DNA from: Halocatena marina
GTDB lineage: Archaea > Halobacteriota > Halobacteria > Halobacteriales > Haloarculaceae
NCBI RefSeq assembly: GCF_023276375.1
Contig: NZ_JALLPK010000002.1
Coordinates: 248,001-312,000, forward strand
Length of the DNA: 64,000 nucleotides
Reading direction: 5' to 3'
Shown here piece by piece: positions 8,212 to 16,375 of this stretch; the first letter of the stretch is position 1, and every line of letters begins with the position of its first letter. Position numbers and translations under genes: made by a program. The notes beneath the pieces were generated by a model. It searched no databases, was not told the origin of the DNA, and worked only from the letters and a program-made list of their open reading frames with translations.

Positions 8212-8727
8212 ATGACCGAGAACGAACACACGTCAACAACACCGACAGCTAGCGAGAACCGACAGATCGATTCGTTGGTTGAACAGGTCATCACAACAGT
8301 GTCGTCGTGGCCAGCGGTCGTGGTCGGAAAGGGCCAATTCAACTCGACGACGTTTCAGATCGGACAGCCGGACGAAGCCCGGCGACAGAGTGAGATCGGA
8401 CACGTACATCAGCATCCGTGGGGGCTGGTGGATATCAGCTATCCGCAATCGCTTCGTGAGCAGTTGCTTGTGGAGGGCCACACCGAGAAACATCACGTGG
8501 TTCCCGAACGCGCGACGACCTTTGCTCTCGAATCCGAGGATGACATCGAACAGGCAGTCTTCTTGCTCCGGCTCTCATATCTGTATCACGTGAGCAGTCT
8601 CGATAGAGAGACTGATACTGACGAGCAAGTTGAGATCATGGATCTCGATGTAGCGGCTGAAATTTCGAAATTACAACTTAGTGACGAACTACACACAGTC
8701 GTCACGGGACTCATCAGTGTTGAGTGA
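8212..8727 (+). CDS. DUF5519/luciferase-like domain protein
   Basis: 171 residues. The central pattern EIGHVHQHPWGLVDISYPQ, then LREQLLVEGHTEKHHVVPE and VFLLRLSYLYH matches the small alpha/beta family deposited as DUF5519 (named luciferase domain without shown luciferase activity). Histidines are concentrated in the first two blocks. The molecular role is unknown. It is the next gene after the HTH_10 regulator and has its own operator (site 8). Confidence 0.75.
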   Translation: MTENEHTSTTPTASENRQIDSLVEQVITTVSSWPAVVVGKGQFNSTTFQIGQPDEARRQSEIGHVHQHPWGLVDISYPQSLREQLLVEGHTEKHHVVPERATTFALESEDDIEQAVFLLRLSYLYHVSSLDRETDTDEQVEIMDLDVAAEISKLQLSDELHTVVTGLISVE

Positions 8728-8943
8728 ACCGAACTCCTCCGAACAAGGTGACGTCTCGTCGGCTCTCCTGTGAGTATTCCAGAACGAAAAACCCTCTGCG
8801 AATTTCTACTGTTTTGCGGTGGTTCAGCTCCTATCTCGACGCATCAGTCGTAGGTCGTCCAATTCGTCCGTGAAACCTCACTGTTCGTAGAATGGAACCA
8901 ACTCCGAAAGACAATACAACGCAACGTGTCCGAATGGCTCAAT

Positions 8944-9282
8944 CTAAAAATCTACGTTCGCTCTATTCGTGATTTCTGCCCACAACAGGGGGTAATCTTC
9001 GATCGTGAGCCATCCAACACTCGGATGCACCCGCTCGAACTGAAACCTCGTGAAGTATCGATCGAGGATAGCGTTGCGTTCGTGTGCCAACGGTGGGTCA
9101 CAGTAATCTTCAACCTCCCAGACTGCCTCCTTGGTTGATGGATCGAATCGAGCCTCCGTCAGACTTGTCGTCAGGGCTGTTCCCACGCCGTCAAGACGCT
9201 CAAGCGCGCCAGATTCTAGACGGCTGTGAAGTTCATTCATGCGCTCGCGCTGTGGATGTGCCCGAACTACATAATACGCCAT
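8944..9282 (-). CDS. Conserved haloarchaeal protein of unknown function
   Basis: 112 residues starting MAYYVVRAHPQRERMNELHS; the middle carries ARFDPSTKEAVWEVEDYCDPPLAHER and the end VGWLTIEDYPLLWAEI. Soluble, acidic, one Cys. Not recognised. It lacks the regional palindrome at the expected spacing, so it is probably outside that regulon. Confidence 0.68.
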   Translation of the reverse strand: MAYYVVRAHPQRERMNELHSRLESGALERLDGVGTALTTSLTEARFDPSTKEAVWEVEDYCDPPLAHERNAILDRYFTRFQFERVHPSVGWLTIEDYPLLWAEITNRANVDF

Positions 9283-9497
9283 CGTTCACACCCCACTAGG
9301 TCTGCTTCGAACGCTTCACTCAGCATCATCTCACAGATTTGTTGTGCGTGTATCACTACTTCACTACTATATTTCATACCTATTCACTAAGTGTAGTTTT
9401 GGAGTCATATTACAATTTGATTTGGTCTGCCGATATCGAGTTACTCACTGAATTTATCAGAACTAAAATAATTATTCAGCTCTACGCTCTAGCTGAT

Positions 9498-9830
9498 TCA
9501 GGGCGAGTTTCGGAGCCGCGATGCGCGATCTTCGAACTCCTCTTCTCCAATTTCGCCACGCGCGTAGCGTCGACGCAACACCTCAATGGCCTGATCGGCG
9601 TTCGTGCTGTCGTCGTTGTGTCGAGTGAGGAGGTGCACGATGATTCCGATAGCCGCGATGAGGACGAGCAACCAGAGCAACGGCCACAGGAATCCGAATC
9701 CCCACCCCCAGCCGCCACCATTCCAAGAGTTGCCTCCCAGCCTCATTTGAAGTTCCAGTGCAATCGTATTCGTGCCGCTCGCGATCTGGTAGACCGATTC
9801 CGCGAGCAAGGTCTGGAGTATTCTGTTCAC
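9498..9830 (-). CDS. SHOCT-domain membrane protein
   Basis: 110 residues from GTG at 9830. A glycine/tryptophan-rich stretch (WNGGGWGWGFGFLWPLLWLL) leads into one transmembrane helix, followed by a cytoplasmic SHOCT domain (AIEVLRRRYARGEIGEEEF). SHOCT proteins are common small membrane-tethered oligomerisation modules of unclear role. The GTG start is supported by operator site 9 ending exactly 38 bp upstream. Confidence 0.85.
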   Translation of the reverse strand: MNRILQTLLAESVYQIASGTNTIALELQMRLGGNSWNGGGWGWGFGFLWPLLWLLVLIAAIGIIVHLLTRHNDDSTNADQAIEVLRRRYARGEIGEEEFEDRASRLRNSP

Positions 9831-9868
9831 AGTATATGGAAGGAGAGCCTACACCATAGCTACTGACT

Positions 9869-9880
9869 CGAACATATTTT
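9869..9880 (-). promoter_or_regulatory. Palindromic operator, site 9 (degenerate)
   Basis: In gene orientation AAAATATGTTCG followed by AGTCAGT. Only the gene-proximal half-site is intact, but the spacing of 38 bp to the GTG of the SHOCT gene is exact. Confidence 0.55.
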
Positions 9881-10055
9881 CTGAAGACTCATCTACTACG
9901 CTGGAACACGATAGACGGTGGTGTTCACTGAGATATCAAAGGAGCTGAACGACTGCCGGACGGTAAGTCAGGTCATATCCACATCCACTCCGAGTTACAT
10001 TTTGAAAGTTTAATTTGTATCAAAAATATGGATGAAGGCCTGAGCGTGTGGACAG

Positions 10056-10529
10056 TTACACAGTAGTTAGAAGAGCGACTACGATTCCACCGAGTAGGAC
10101 GATTCCAACTGCCTGAAGCGTCCAAACCGCGAACTTATCTGACAGATCCATTACCACCCCAATAAGACCAACGAGACCAGCAATGGGCAATACGAGGGTA
10201 CTCAGCGTAGCGAAAAAGAACAGCGTTTCGGACGGTAAAGTGAGAACGGAGAAGACCTGTGAGAAGTTGGCCAATTGAAATAACAACCACAGTGCGGAGA
10301 CGACACCGATTGCGAGCGCAGAGGCATACGGACGAAACCACGTGAGCACGAACGCAGTACCAAACACTACGCCAGCAACGGCAAGCGGAGGAATAACCTG
10401 CTGTAAGACAATAACCATTGGAATTAGAACCGTAATAACCATGCCAATAGCGACAGCTCGCTGAAGCGCTAGCCACTGCATGTCTGCTTCTTGGATTTGG
10501 GATGGTGTCTGAGGGGCTAGTTCGGTCAT
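10056..10529 (-). CDS. Polytopic membrane protein of unknown function
   Basis: 157 residues with about five hydrophobic helices (for example VITVLIPMVIVLQQVIPPLA and TLFFFATLSTLVLPIAGLVG) and a short polar N-terminus MTELAPQTPSQIQEADM. No family recognised. Its ATG overlaps the stop of a 29-codon ORF by 4 bp, indicating coupled translation from the operator-controlled promoter at 10655. Confidence 0.75.
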   Translation of the reverse strand: MTELAPQTPSQIQEADMQWLALQRAVAIGMVITVLIPMVIVLQQVIPPLAVAGVVFGTAFVLTWFRPYASALAIGVVSALWLLFQLANFSQVFSVLTLPSETLFFFATLSTLVLPIAGLVGLIGVVMDLSDKFAVWTLQAVGIVLLGGIVVALLTTV

Positions 10530-10615
10530 GGTTCTCCCTCGTTTTCTGGATAGCTAACAATTAAATTTCCAACGGACCGCTTGGTTCTCAGATTCGACAG
10601 TAGTTCTGCTGTCAT
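10526..10615 (-). CDS. 29-residue small ORF upstream of and coupled to membrane protein
   Basis: ATG at 10615, product begins MTAELLSNLRTKRSVGNLIV and ends in NEGEP. Too short for family assignment. Two independent arguments support it: operator site 10 ends 39 bp upstream, as at the other units, and its TGA overlaps the ATG of the 157-residue membrane protein in an ATGA arrangement. It could be a leader peptide or a small protein in its own right. If it is not translated, the membrane protein would have an unusually long leader. Confidence 0.55.
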   Translation of the reverse strand: MTAELLSNLRTKRSVGNLIVSYPENEGEP

Positions 10616-10654
10616 CAACCGTCGATAGGTGCCGATCTTGTACCAATGTTTTCG

Positions 10655-10666
10655 CGAACATGTTCC
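10655..10666 (-). promoter_or_regulatory. Palindromic operator, site 10
   Basis: In gene orientation GGAACATGTTCG followed by CGAAAAC. The inner ten bases form a perfect palindrome. It ends 39 bp before the 29-codon ORF. Confidence 0.68.
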
Positions 10667-10943
10667 TTCGAATTGTTTATATGCATGATAATACATAATG
10701 AGTGATACAAATGGAGTGATTGTCATACAGCGGTGAGACAGGGTGTTTGAACTATCCCCGTAGAGAGCGTCTCGCCACACACTACTTCGGAACGTCTCAT
10801 TTCTGTTTTTTCGAGGTCACTGCATCGGATTTCGTCGTCTCCGGTGTGAAATTCGTGTCCGGCGTGTGTGATTCGAGGTGTGTGGGCATTCTAATTCTGT
10901 GTAGTCGCTGTCGTCCGAATCGATATTGGTTCACTGGGAAGAT

Positions 10944-11706
10944 ATGTTCAAGACGCATGCGCACACATACCACTATATACACGCTCCATCCGCGGATGCA
11001 TCCCTCCCGAACGGTGACACCCACACAACACAGCGCCAGACATTGAGTGTGTGGCTCTCTGCGTTACACGACCGCGATGAGCGCTACGGGTTTTTGACTG
11101 AACTCGCACTGACTCTCGCTGGGGATAAACCGGCGTGTCTGATTCAGAACTTCGATCTGGTCCTCGACAGTGGACCATTCGATTCCCCTGCTGAAGCATT
11201 GGAGTTCAACCACGAGCTGGGGATCGTCACAAAGCAACTGTACAAGAGCAATGTGTGGTACGGCGCCCGTACCCACTTCCGGCTCGGCCTGTTGCCGTCA
11301 TCAGATAGTACGAAAGCGGGCACCAATTTTCGGTGTCGGATGGGAGTTTTCTTTGGCTATCCGACCGGATATCGAGTGGTTCATCAGAACGCCACCGGCA
11401 GAGCGCATTTCGCTACGCACCCATGCCGGAAACGGCGAGTTCTCACCTGTCGAGTTGGCGTATGTTGATCTCGTCCCCTATTGTCACGAAACATCGATCG
11501 CAGGCTACGAGCGCGCGATCGCAGCTGGCAAACAGATCCGCCAGCGCATCACCGTGTTGGCGAATCGCTGGAGACTGCCGATTCTTGACGCGCTGGCGAC
11601 CGACCACTACGAACTCTCCCGAAAAGTCTATGCGGGCGAGCGCGAGCACTTCCCAGGCGAGTTCATCGGATTTAAACTCACGTGCAAAAACCCGGCGCTT
11701 GAGTAA
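10944..11706 (+). pseudogene. Unknown haloarchaeal protein interrupted by single-base frameshift
   Basis: Two adjoining frames give one continuous protein of about 253 residues. The first runs from ATG 10944 (MFKTHAHTYHYIHAPSADAS) to about 11325, the second from there to the TAA at 11706 (ending IGFKLTCKNPALE). Removing one T from TTTT at 11327-11330 restores ACC AAT TTC GGT and an unbroken frame. The protein is soluble, has no motif I recognise, and shows uniform composition across the break, so the lesion is recent or a sequencing error. Confidence 0.65.
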
Positions 11707-12139
11707 ATATTTGGTTTCTCAGTTCGACGACTGGCGGTTGATCACTGATATCATTGCATGCACCATATGCTGCTATACCATCTGTGAATAAGCAGGAAAC
11801 CCTACTTCGGAGGATGGTTTTCTGTAAATGGCCTTTCCTCACTAGAATTGGTCTGGAGTTTGCCGTGTAGCGTCGATAGAAGGCTTTGTTCGGCATGCTA
11901 CTCAATTCAGGAAGCTCGGCTCAGTTTCTCCCAGAGTGCTCGCTGGATCTGGAGAGTGATCCAGACGTGGGCAATAACGGGATAGGGTGAACTGGATCCC
12001 CTAACGACACCGCCAATCAGTATATAAAGAACGGGGGTTTTCTGGGTGGTGTTGAAAACTTGTGTTTTTCCACACTCAGAGTGTTCTACTGTCACTTTTA
12101 TTCGAAGTGATGGACCTTGGTTAATACTACACCGTCCGA
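11707..12139. other. Intergenic debris
   Basis: About 430 bases without a convincing gene. A minus-strand stretch around 11910-12010 could encode a short hydrophobic fragment (AHVWITLQIQRALWEKLSR) reminiscent of a transposase C-terminus, but too little remains for a call. Confidence 0.3.
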
Positions 12140-12934
12140 TTACCAGCCGATTTCCCAGCCACCAGTCGCACGAAGATTCTGGCCGGTCAGCCATCGACCG
12201 TCGTTACTGACAAGGAAGACGACCACGTCGGCGACGTCGGACGCCTGTCCTCGGCGACCGAGTGGTGTCTGCTCCACCATCCGCTCGACCGTTTCATCGG
12301 ACATGATGAGTCCGTCGGTGTCTGTGACACCGGGCGAAACCGTGTTGACTCTGATATTACGCTCACCGAGCTCATCGGCGAGCGCCGTTACCATCTGCTC
12401 GCTAGCCGCCTTGCTGCCTGCATAGGGCCCAACGCCCGCATCGCCTCGCACCGTTCCCACCGTCGAGAGATCGACGATTCGCCCGTCGTCAGTGATACGA
12501 TTCGCTGCCTCCCGAAGGACGAAGAAGGTTCCCTTCGCGTTTACATCGAACACCCGATCGAAGTCCGTCTCAGCGAACTCCGCAATCGGCCCGCACACGG
12601 ACGTACCAGCCGCGTTGACGACGATATCCACGGAGCCAAACGCAGCTTCAGCCTCGTCGAACAGCTGTTCGACATCGCCTGCCTCGCTGACATCACCCTG
12701 CACGGCCAGCGCGTCACCGCCAGCAGCGTCGATCGCGGCAACGACATCGCGCGCCGCGTCATCGTTGGTAACGTAGTTGACGAGCACCGAAGCTCCGTCA
12801 GTCGCAAGTCGCTCGACGATCGCGCGGCCGATGCCGCGTGAGGATCCAGTCACGATCGCAACGTCTCCTTCAAGTATATTCGTTCTCTGTGCGCCGCCAG
12901 TTGTTTGAACGCTGTCGTTTGTGGTGTCGGTCAT
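12140..12934 (-). CDS. Short-chain dehydrogenase/reductase, FabG-like
   Basis: 264 residues from ATG 12934. After a ~25-residue polar leader come VTGSSRGIGRA (cofactor motif), VNAAG, DLSTVGTVRG (catalytic Ser) and GPYAGSKAA (Tyr and Lys), and a C-terminal LTGQNLRATGGWEIGW. It is divergent from the Cys-rich ORF/ArsR/permease unit. Codon use is more GC-rich at third positions than in the neighbouring relics. The substrate is unknown. Confidence 0.92.
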   Translation of the reverse strand: MTDTTNDSVQTTGGAQRTNILEGDVAIVTGSSRGIGRAIVERLATDGASVLVNYVTNDDAARDVVAAIDAAGGDALAVQGDVSEAGDVEQLFDEAEAAFGSVDIVVNAAGTSVCGPIAEFAETDFDRVFDVNAKGTFFVLREAANRITDDGRIVDLSTVGTVRGDAGVGPYAGSKAASEQMVTALADELGERNIRVNTVSPGVTDTDGLIMSDETVERMVEQTPLGRRGQASDVADVVVFLVSNDGRWLTGQNLRATGGWEIGW

Positions 12935-12980
12935 GAGGGATTCTCCTCGAGACGAGCTTTTCTCCGCAAGGTTCATATAC

Positions 12981-12996
12981 ATTGTGAAAGTACAAT
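12981..12996. promoter_or_regulatory. Candidate ArsR operator (ATTGT-N6-ACAAT)
   Basis: An inverted repeat ATTGTGAAAGTACAAT lies 8 bp upstream of the ATG of the Cys-rich ORF and in the divergent gap to the SDR gene. Similar short AT-rich dyads are bound by ArsR/SmtB repressors. The assignment is inferred from position only. Confidence 0.35.
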
Positions 12997-13004
12997 ATGA
13001 TGCG

Positions 13005-13148
13005 ATGGTACAACGCACCCTTGCCCGACTATGGCAACGTCTCACTGATCACTACGAACAAGACACTGACGCTGATTGCTGTGGTTCAACGATAAGAGAG
13101 ACTCCGTCAGGATCATCAGACACCACAGAAGAACACTGCTGTGAGTAA
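13005..13148 (+). CDS. Small Cys-rich protein (47 aa)
   Basis: Starts MVQRTLARLWQRLTDHYEQD and then shows two vicinal Cys pairs, ADCCGS and the C-terminal EEHCCE, with acidic and His neighbours. This is a plausible soft-metal or arsenic site. It precedes a Cys-containing ArsR and a permease that also has an extra CC pair, suggesting shared metal handling. There is no family name I can give. The ATG at 13005 is chosen as it follows the candidate operator. Confidence 0.5.
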   Translation: MVQRTLARLWQRLTDHYEQDTDADCCGSTIRETPSGSSDTTEEHCCE

Positions 13149-13170
13149 CTATATAACGTGGAAATTCAAT

Positions 13171-13554
13171 ATGTCTGAACCAGAGTCACCACCCGAAGAT
13201 GCCACGATCGCGCTCGAACGGTTGTATGATAACCCAGCAGCGAAAATCGATGCATTACAGGCGATCCGTCCGGCCAACGAGGACGTGAGTGGCCAAGAGA
13301 CCGTCTTCAAGGCACTCGCCAATGAGGACCGCCTCCGTGTACTGGAAGCACTGCGGGAGTCAGAGTGTTGTGGCTGTGAGCTACAGGTTGTGCTCGACGC
13401 CCCCCAATCGACGGTTGCTACCCACGTTCGGAAGCTGAAGCAAGCCGGACTCGTTAAGTCCCGGAAGAAAGGTAAGTGGAGCTACCATCGGATCGCCGAT
13501 ACCGCGATCTTCGAGGTGCTCGACCTCGTTCACGCCATCCAGGAGGACGCCTGA
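13171..13554 (+). CDS. ArsR/SmtB-family metal-sensing repressor
   Basis: 127 residues. The winged helix spans about residues 45-120 ([20 protein letters not shown]; recognition helix [16 protein letters not shown]; wing [13 protein letters not shown]). A Cys cluster ECCGCEL sits at the alpha3 position used by ArsR/CadC-type sensors to bind As(III) or Cd/Pb. ATG at 13171 is preferred; an upstream GTG at 13141 would overlap the end of the previous ORF. It ends 1 bp before the permease start, so it is co-transcribed and presumably regulates the permease. Confidence 0.9.
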   Translation: MSEPESPPEDATIALERLYDNPAAKIDALQAIRPANEDVSGQETVFKALANEDRLRVLEALRESECCGCELQVVLDAPQSTVATHVRKLKQAGLVKSRKKGKWSYHRIADTAIFEVLDLVHAIQEDA

Positions 13555-13555
13555 G

Positions 13556-14515
13556 ATGTTCCCACCAGGCCTTGAGGGGGCATTATTTGACGCGGGGGCG
13601 TACTTCGTCCATCTCGCAGTTATTCTCATTCCGTTGTTCCTCGGGGCATCGTTCCTCGTGGGCCTCGTGCAGGAATATCTCCCGCCCGAATCTGTCGAAC
13701 AGAAACTCCGTGGCCACGATGAAGGGACTGGTAACGTTGCTGCCGCTGGGCTCGGTGCGGTGACACCATTCTGTTCGTGTTCGACCGTGCCGATTCTTGC
13801 CGGACTGTTGCAGGCAGGTGCACCGCTTGGACTCGCGTTTTCATTTCTGCTCGCCTCGCCACTCGTGAATGAGATCGCTGTGCTCCTGCTTGTCGGTCTG
13901 TTCGGCATTGAGATCACAATCTACTATGTCGTGATGACGTTCCTTGCGGCTGTCGTCGGTGGCATCGTTATCGGCCGACTCGGTTTAGCTGAACACGTCA
14001 AAGGCATCCAACTCGTGGAGGAGACGAACCAGCCCGTTGCAGCGGATGGTGGGACAGCTGACTGTTGTGCAGGCGGGACAGGTACGGCGACCCAGACGCA
14101 TCGACAGCATATCGAGACGGCTGCGCGTGAAGCGTGGTCGTTTTTCGTCGAGACGCTGCCGTACCTTATTCTCGGGATAACGCTCGGAGCATTGATTCAC
14201 GGCGTCGTTCCCGTCGATGTTCTCCATGCCGTCCTCGGTGCGGAGAATCCGGTGGCCGTTCCGCTGGCAGCCCTCGCCGGTGCGCCGGTCTACATCAGTC
14301 TCAGCGGCATGCTACCGATCGCAGCGGCCCTCAACGAGCAAGGGATCGCGATCGGGACTGTATTGGCGTTCGTTATTGGCGGCGCGGGTGTCAGCATCCC
14401 GAATCTTATCCTCCTGAACAAGCTGTTCAAACGCCGGTTGTTACTCGTCTATGCTGGAACTGTCGTCACAATAGGGATTATTGTTGGAAGCGTGTTCAAC
14501 AGCCTACTCCTCTGA
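13556..14515 (+). CDS. ArsP/DUF318-family permease
   Basis: 319 residues with two groups of about four transmembrane helices separated by a cytoplasmic loop. The hallmark [20 protein letters not shown] is in the first half, and the repeat-like [20 protein letters not shown] in the second. The central loop contains an additional vicinal Cys pair (TADCCAGG). The family includes ArsP organoarsenical exporters and permeases of uncertain cargo. Next to a Cys-type ArsR, arsenic or heavy-metal efflux is the likeliest role. Confidence 0.9.
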   Translation: MFPPGLEGALFDAGAYFVHLAVILIPLFLGASFLVGLVQEYLPPESVEQKLRGHDEGTGNVAAAGLGAVTPFCSCSTVPILAGLLQAGAPLGLAFSFLLASPLVNEIAVLLLVGLFGIEITIYYVVMTFLAAVVGGIVIGRLGLAEHVKGIQLVEETNQPVAADGGTADCCAGGTGTATQTHRQHIETAAREAWSFFVETLPYLILGITLGALIHGVVPVDVLHAVLGAENPVAVPLAALAGAPVYISLSGMLPIAAALNEQGIAIGTVLAFVIGGAGVSIPNLILLNKLFKRRLLLVYAGTVVTIGIIVGSVFNSLLL

Positions 14516-14703
14516 GACCGTGGTCTACTAGGAGGCCGACTATCGTGTTCGTGATATGATCGAAGGGCGCGTCACGGCGTTGTTCGACGAGACCGAATCG
14601 GAGTCAACAGAACATGCTTGACAGTATGGCAGGGGCCGGTAATGAGTGATCGTCCTGACGCAGTGCAGATGCACATGACGCCCGCCCAATTCTCACCCGC
14701 CCA

Positions 14704-14850
14704 GTGGTGTTCGATGGCGCATGGCTCGTCGGCCGGGTAGTAGTGCTAAGCTATCGAGGGACACCGCTTGTCTCTGCCCTGACGCAGGCGGTTCCGATGG
14801 CGCTCGTGCTTGGTGATCTTGTATACTATCTTAGACGATACCGACATTAA
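14704..14850 (+). pseudogene. Possible gene-end remnant
   Basis: A 48-codon frame from a GTG (VVFDGAWLVGRVVVLSYRGT, then PMALVLGDLVYYLRRYRH) looks like the C-terminal helix region of a membrane protein with no matching N-terminus. It lies in the debris between the permease and the transposase fragment. Confidence 0.25.
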
Positions 14851-14906
14851 TGGGCTGAATCCCGAAGAGATGTGGCACGATACCGTAACGATGAGAGCGA
14901 CGGTCG

Positions 14907-15218
14907 ATGATACGTGATGTAAGAACGTCTAAACGAGTACATGATAAGGTATGCGAGCGGCTCGAAACGGCCGCAACGCTCGTCGAGTTCGTTCGAGACG
15001 TAAACGTTGACCGACTGCTCACCAACACAGACGACAAGCGGTTCGAAGCCCGTAGGTATGATGCTGCGTCACTCGTTCGAGCCTTCTTCTGTCGCGAACT
15101 CGCTGGGCTCTCGTGGAATGGGCTCTATGAGTTTCTCTCAAACAATGCCCGAGCGGTTCGCTTGGGCTTCGATCCCTCAAAATTTGGACCTCTCGAAGCG
15201 CAACGTACGCATAGATGA
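14907..15218 (+). mobile_element. Truncated ISH transposase (N-terminal fragment)
   Basis: Frame encodes LETAATLVEFVRDVNVDRLL, then RRYDAASLVRAFFCRELAGL and SWNGLYEFLSNNARAVRLGF, the N-terminal region of haloarchaeal IS transposases. It stops at 15218 just after DPSKFGPLEA, where the intact protein would continue into the catalytic part. No terminal repeats found. A dead insertion-sequence relic; the exact IS family is uncertain. Confidence 0.65.
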
Positions 15219-15428
15219 TTTCTGAATCAGAAGGTTGAATTGAAGGCGACGTCGTCCAGTTTTCATTTACACTCTGAAGTCAGAGGAAATGATGATTCCA
15301 CCGATGGGTTAACTAAGAACTGTCAATCACACCACGGAATCACCGGACCGATCCGCGCTTACTAGAACCTCTCTGTTGGTCTGAAAAGCCCTTCGGGAAG
15401 ATACCACGATTCCTACGCAATCAGCGTG
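15219..15428. other. Intergenic
   Basis: No gene recognised between the transposase fragment and the convergent hypothetical gene. Confidence 0.3.
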
Positions 15429-15779
15429 CTAAGACTGCCGGATATGGATCTCATCTGGTGCGTCAAGAGTACGCGTCCGGGATGCTTGCCCATTATAAAG
15501 GACAACGTTGATTCGATAGCATTCTGCAGGCTCCTCAATGAGATATGCTTTCCACGGTGTCCAGCTGGGACCATCAATACGGTGCTTGTAATTCATGTTG
15601 AACTGAACAACCCGTTCGACAGCGACTGAGTCGCCATAGGTATCGACCCGCCCAACCGGCCCAGTGAACGTCTCATCGCTCACAACAATTGTAATCTCGT
15701 GACCGTCCGTCAGCGTCGGGATATCCTGGTACACGGTCCGATCAGAAGGAATGCGGCTGGTATCTGTCCCTTGTGTCAT
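15429..15779 (-). CDS. Hypothetical protein
   Basis: 116 residues beginning MTQGTDTSRIPSDRTVYQDI with a beta-rich pattern (EITIVVSDETFTGPVGRVDT, then VQFNMNYKHRI). It resembles a small KTSC/SH3-like or ligand-binding beta barrel, but no family can be named. The ATG at 15779 is taken; an upstream ATG at 15821 adds a hydrophobic MPPQFIIYPIDF leader of doubtful relevance. Flanked on both sides by debris. Confidence 0.5.
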   Translation of the reverse strand: MTQGTDTSRIPSDRTVYQDIPTLTDGHEITIVVSDETFTGPVGRVDTYGDSVAVERVVQFNMNYKHRIDGPSWTPWKAYLIEEPAECYRINVVLYNGQASRTRTLDAPDEIHIRQS

Positions 15780-15924
15780 TATCCCAAAATCGATGGGATA
15801 GATAATAAATTGGGGCGGCATTCAGCGCAATGTTTTCCAGAGCGTTCGTCTCTCCTTCGTTCAACTTCCCACATAGAGGTAGCCTGATACTATATTACGG
15901 AGAGGTAATGTCGAAAAGCGTTGG

Positions 15925-16224
15925 TTTACCATATTCTACTATTCTACGAGGGCTATGGGATCAAGGAAGACTGGTACATGCTCCAACCGTGGTACGGCAT
16001 CACGCTTAGGGGTCGAAACCCGTATCTCGAATCGGTCGGGAAAGAACGCATCAAGGCGAAGGAAAGGAATTGCTGCACGTGGAATGGTCACTGGACCGGG
16101 CGGCTCTAAACGTCCGACACGCCTCCGTAATTCAGGAATATATCGACTCACTGTACGAGGAACGTCAAGAAAGAAAAGAGATGCACTACGAAGAATTTGA
16201 TGCTATCGACGAGGTCGTTCGCTG
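15925..16224 (+). pseudogene. Frameshifted remnant of an unknown gene
   Basis: One frame reads IKEDWYMLQPWYGITLRGRN and PYLESVGKERIKAKE up to about 16065. A second frame then continues as ELLHVEWSLDRAALNVRHAS and VIQEYIDSLYEERQERKEMH to the TGA at 16224. The joined sequence is a coherent charged C-terminal segment, so a frameshift near 16066 broke a longer gene whose N-terminus is missing. Confidence 0.45.
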
Positions 16225-16375
16225 AGTGATCAACCGAAACGGATGTGGTTGTCGAATTGGTTGATGTGAATGGAAGTCGTACTTAATGATTGATGAGAGT
16301 CCCCGATCCGACTGCACTGCCCTCATAGACCGGATTACTCATAGAGCCGTGATCGATAGACAGAGGTGGTCGTAG

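Noticed and set aside
10938..10950. GAAGATATGTTC before the frameshifted gene as an operator
   Set aside because: It overlaps the start codon and matches only a TGTTC half-site.
11907..12194. A 95-residue minus-strand protein
   Set aside because: It overlaps the well-supported end of the SDR gene in another frame; only a short hydrophobic patch looks protein-like.
14907..15218. Active insertion sequence
   Set aside because: Only the N-terminal part of the transposase remains, and no terminal inverted repeats or target duplication could be found.
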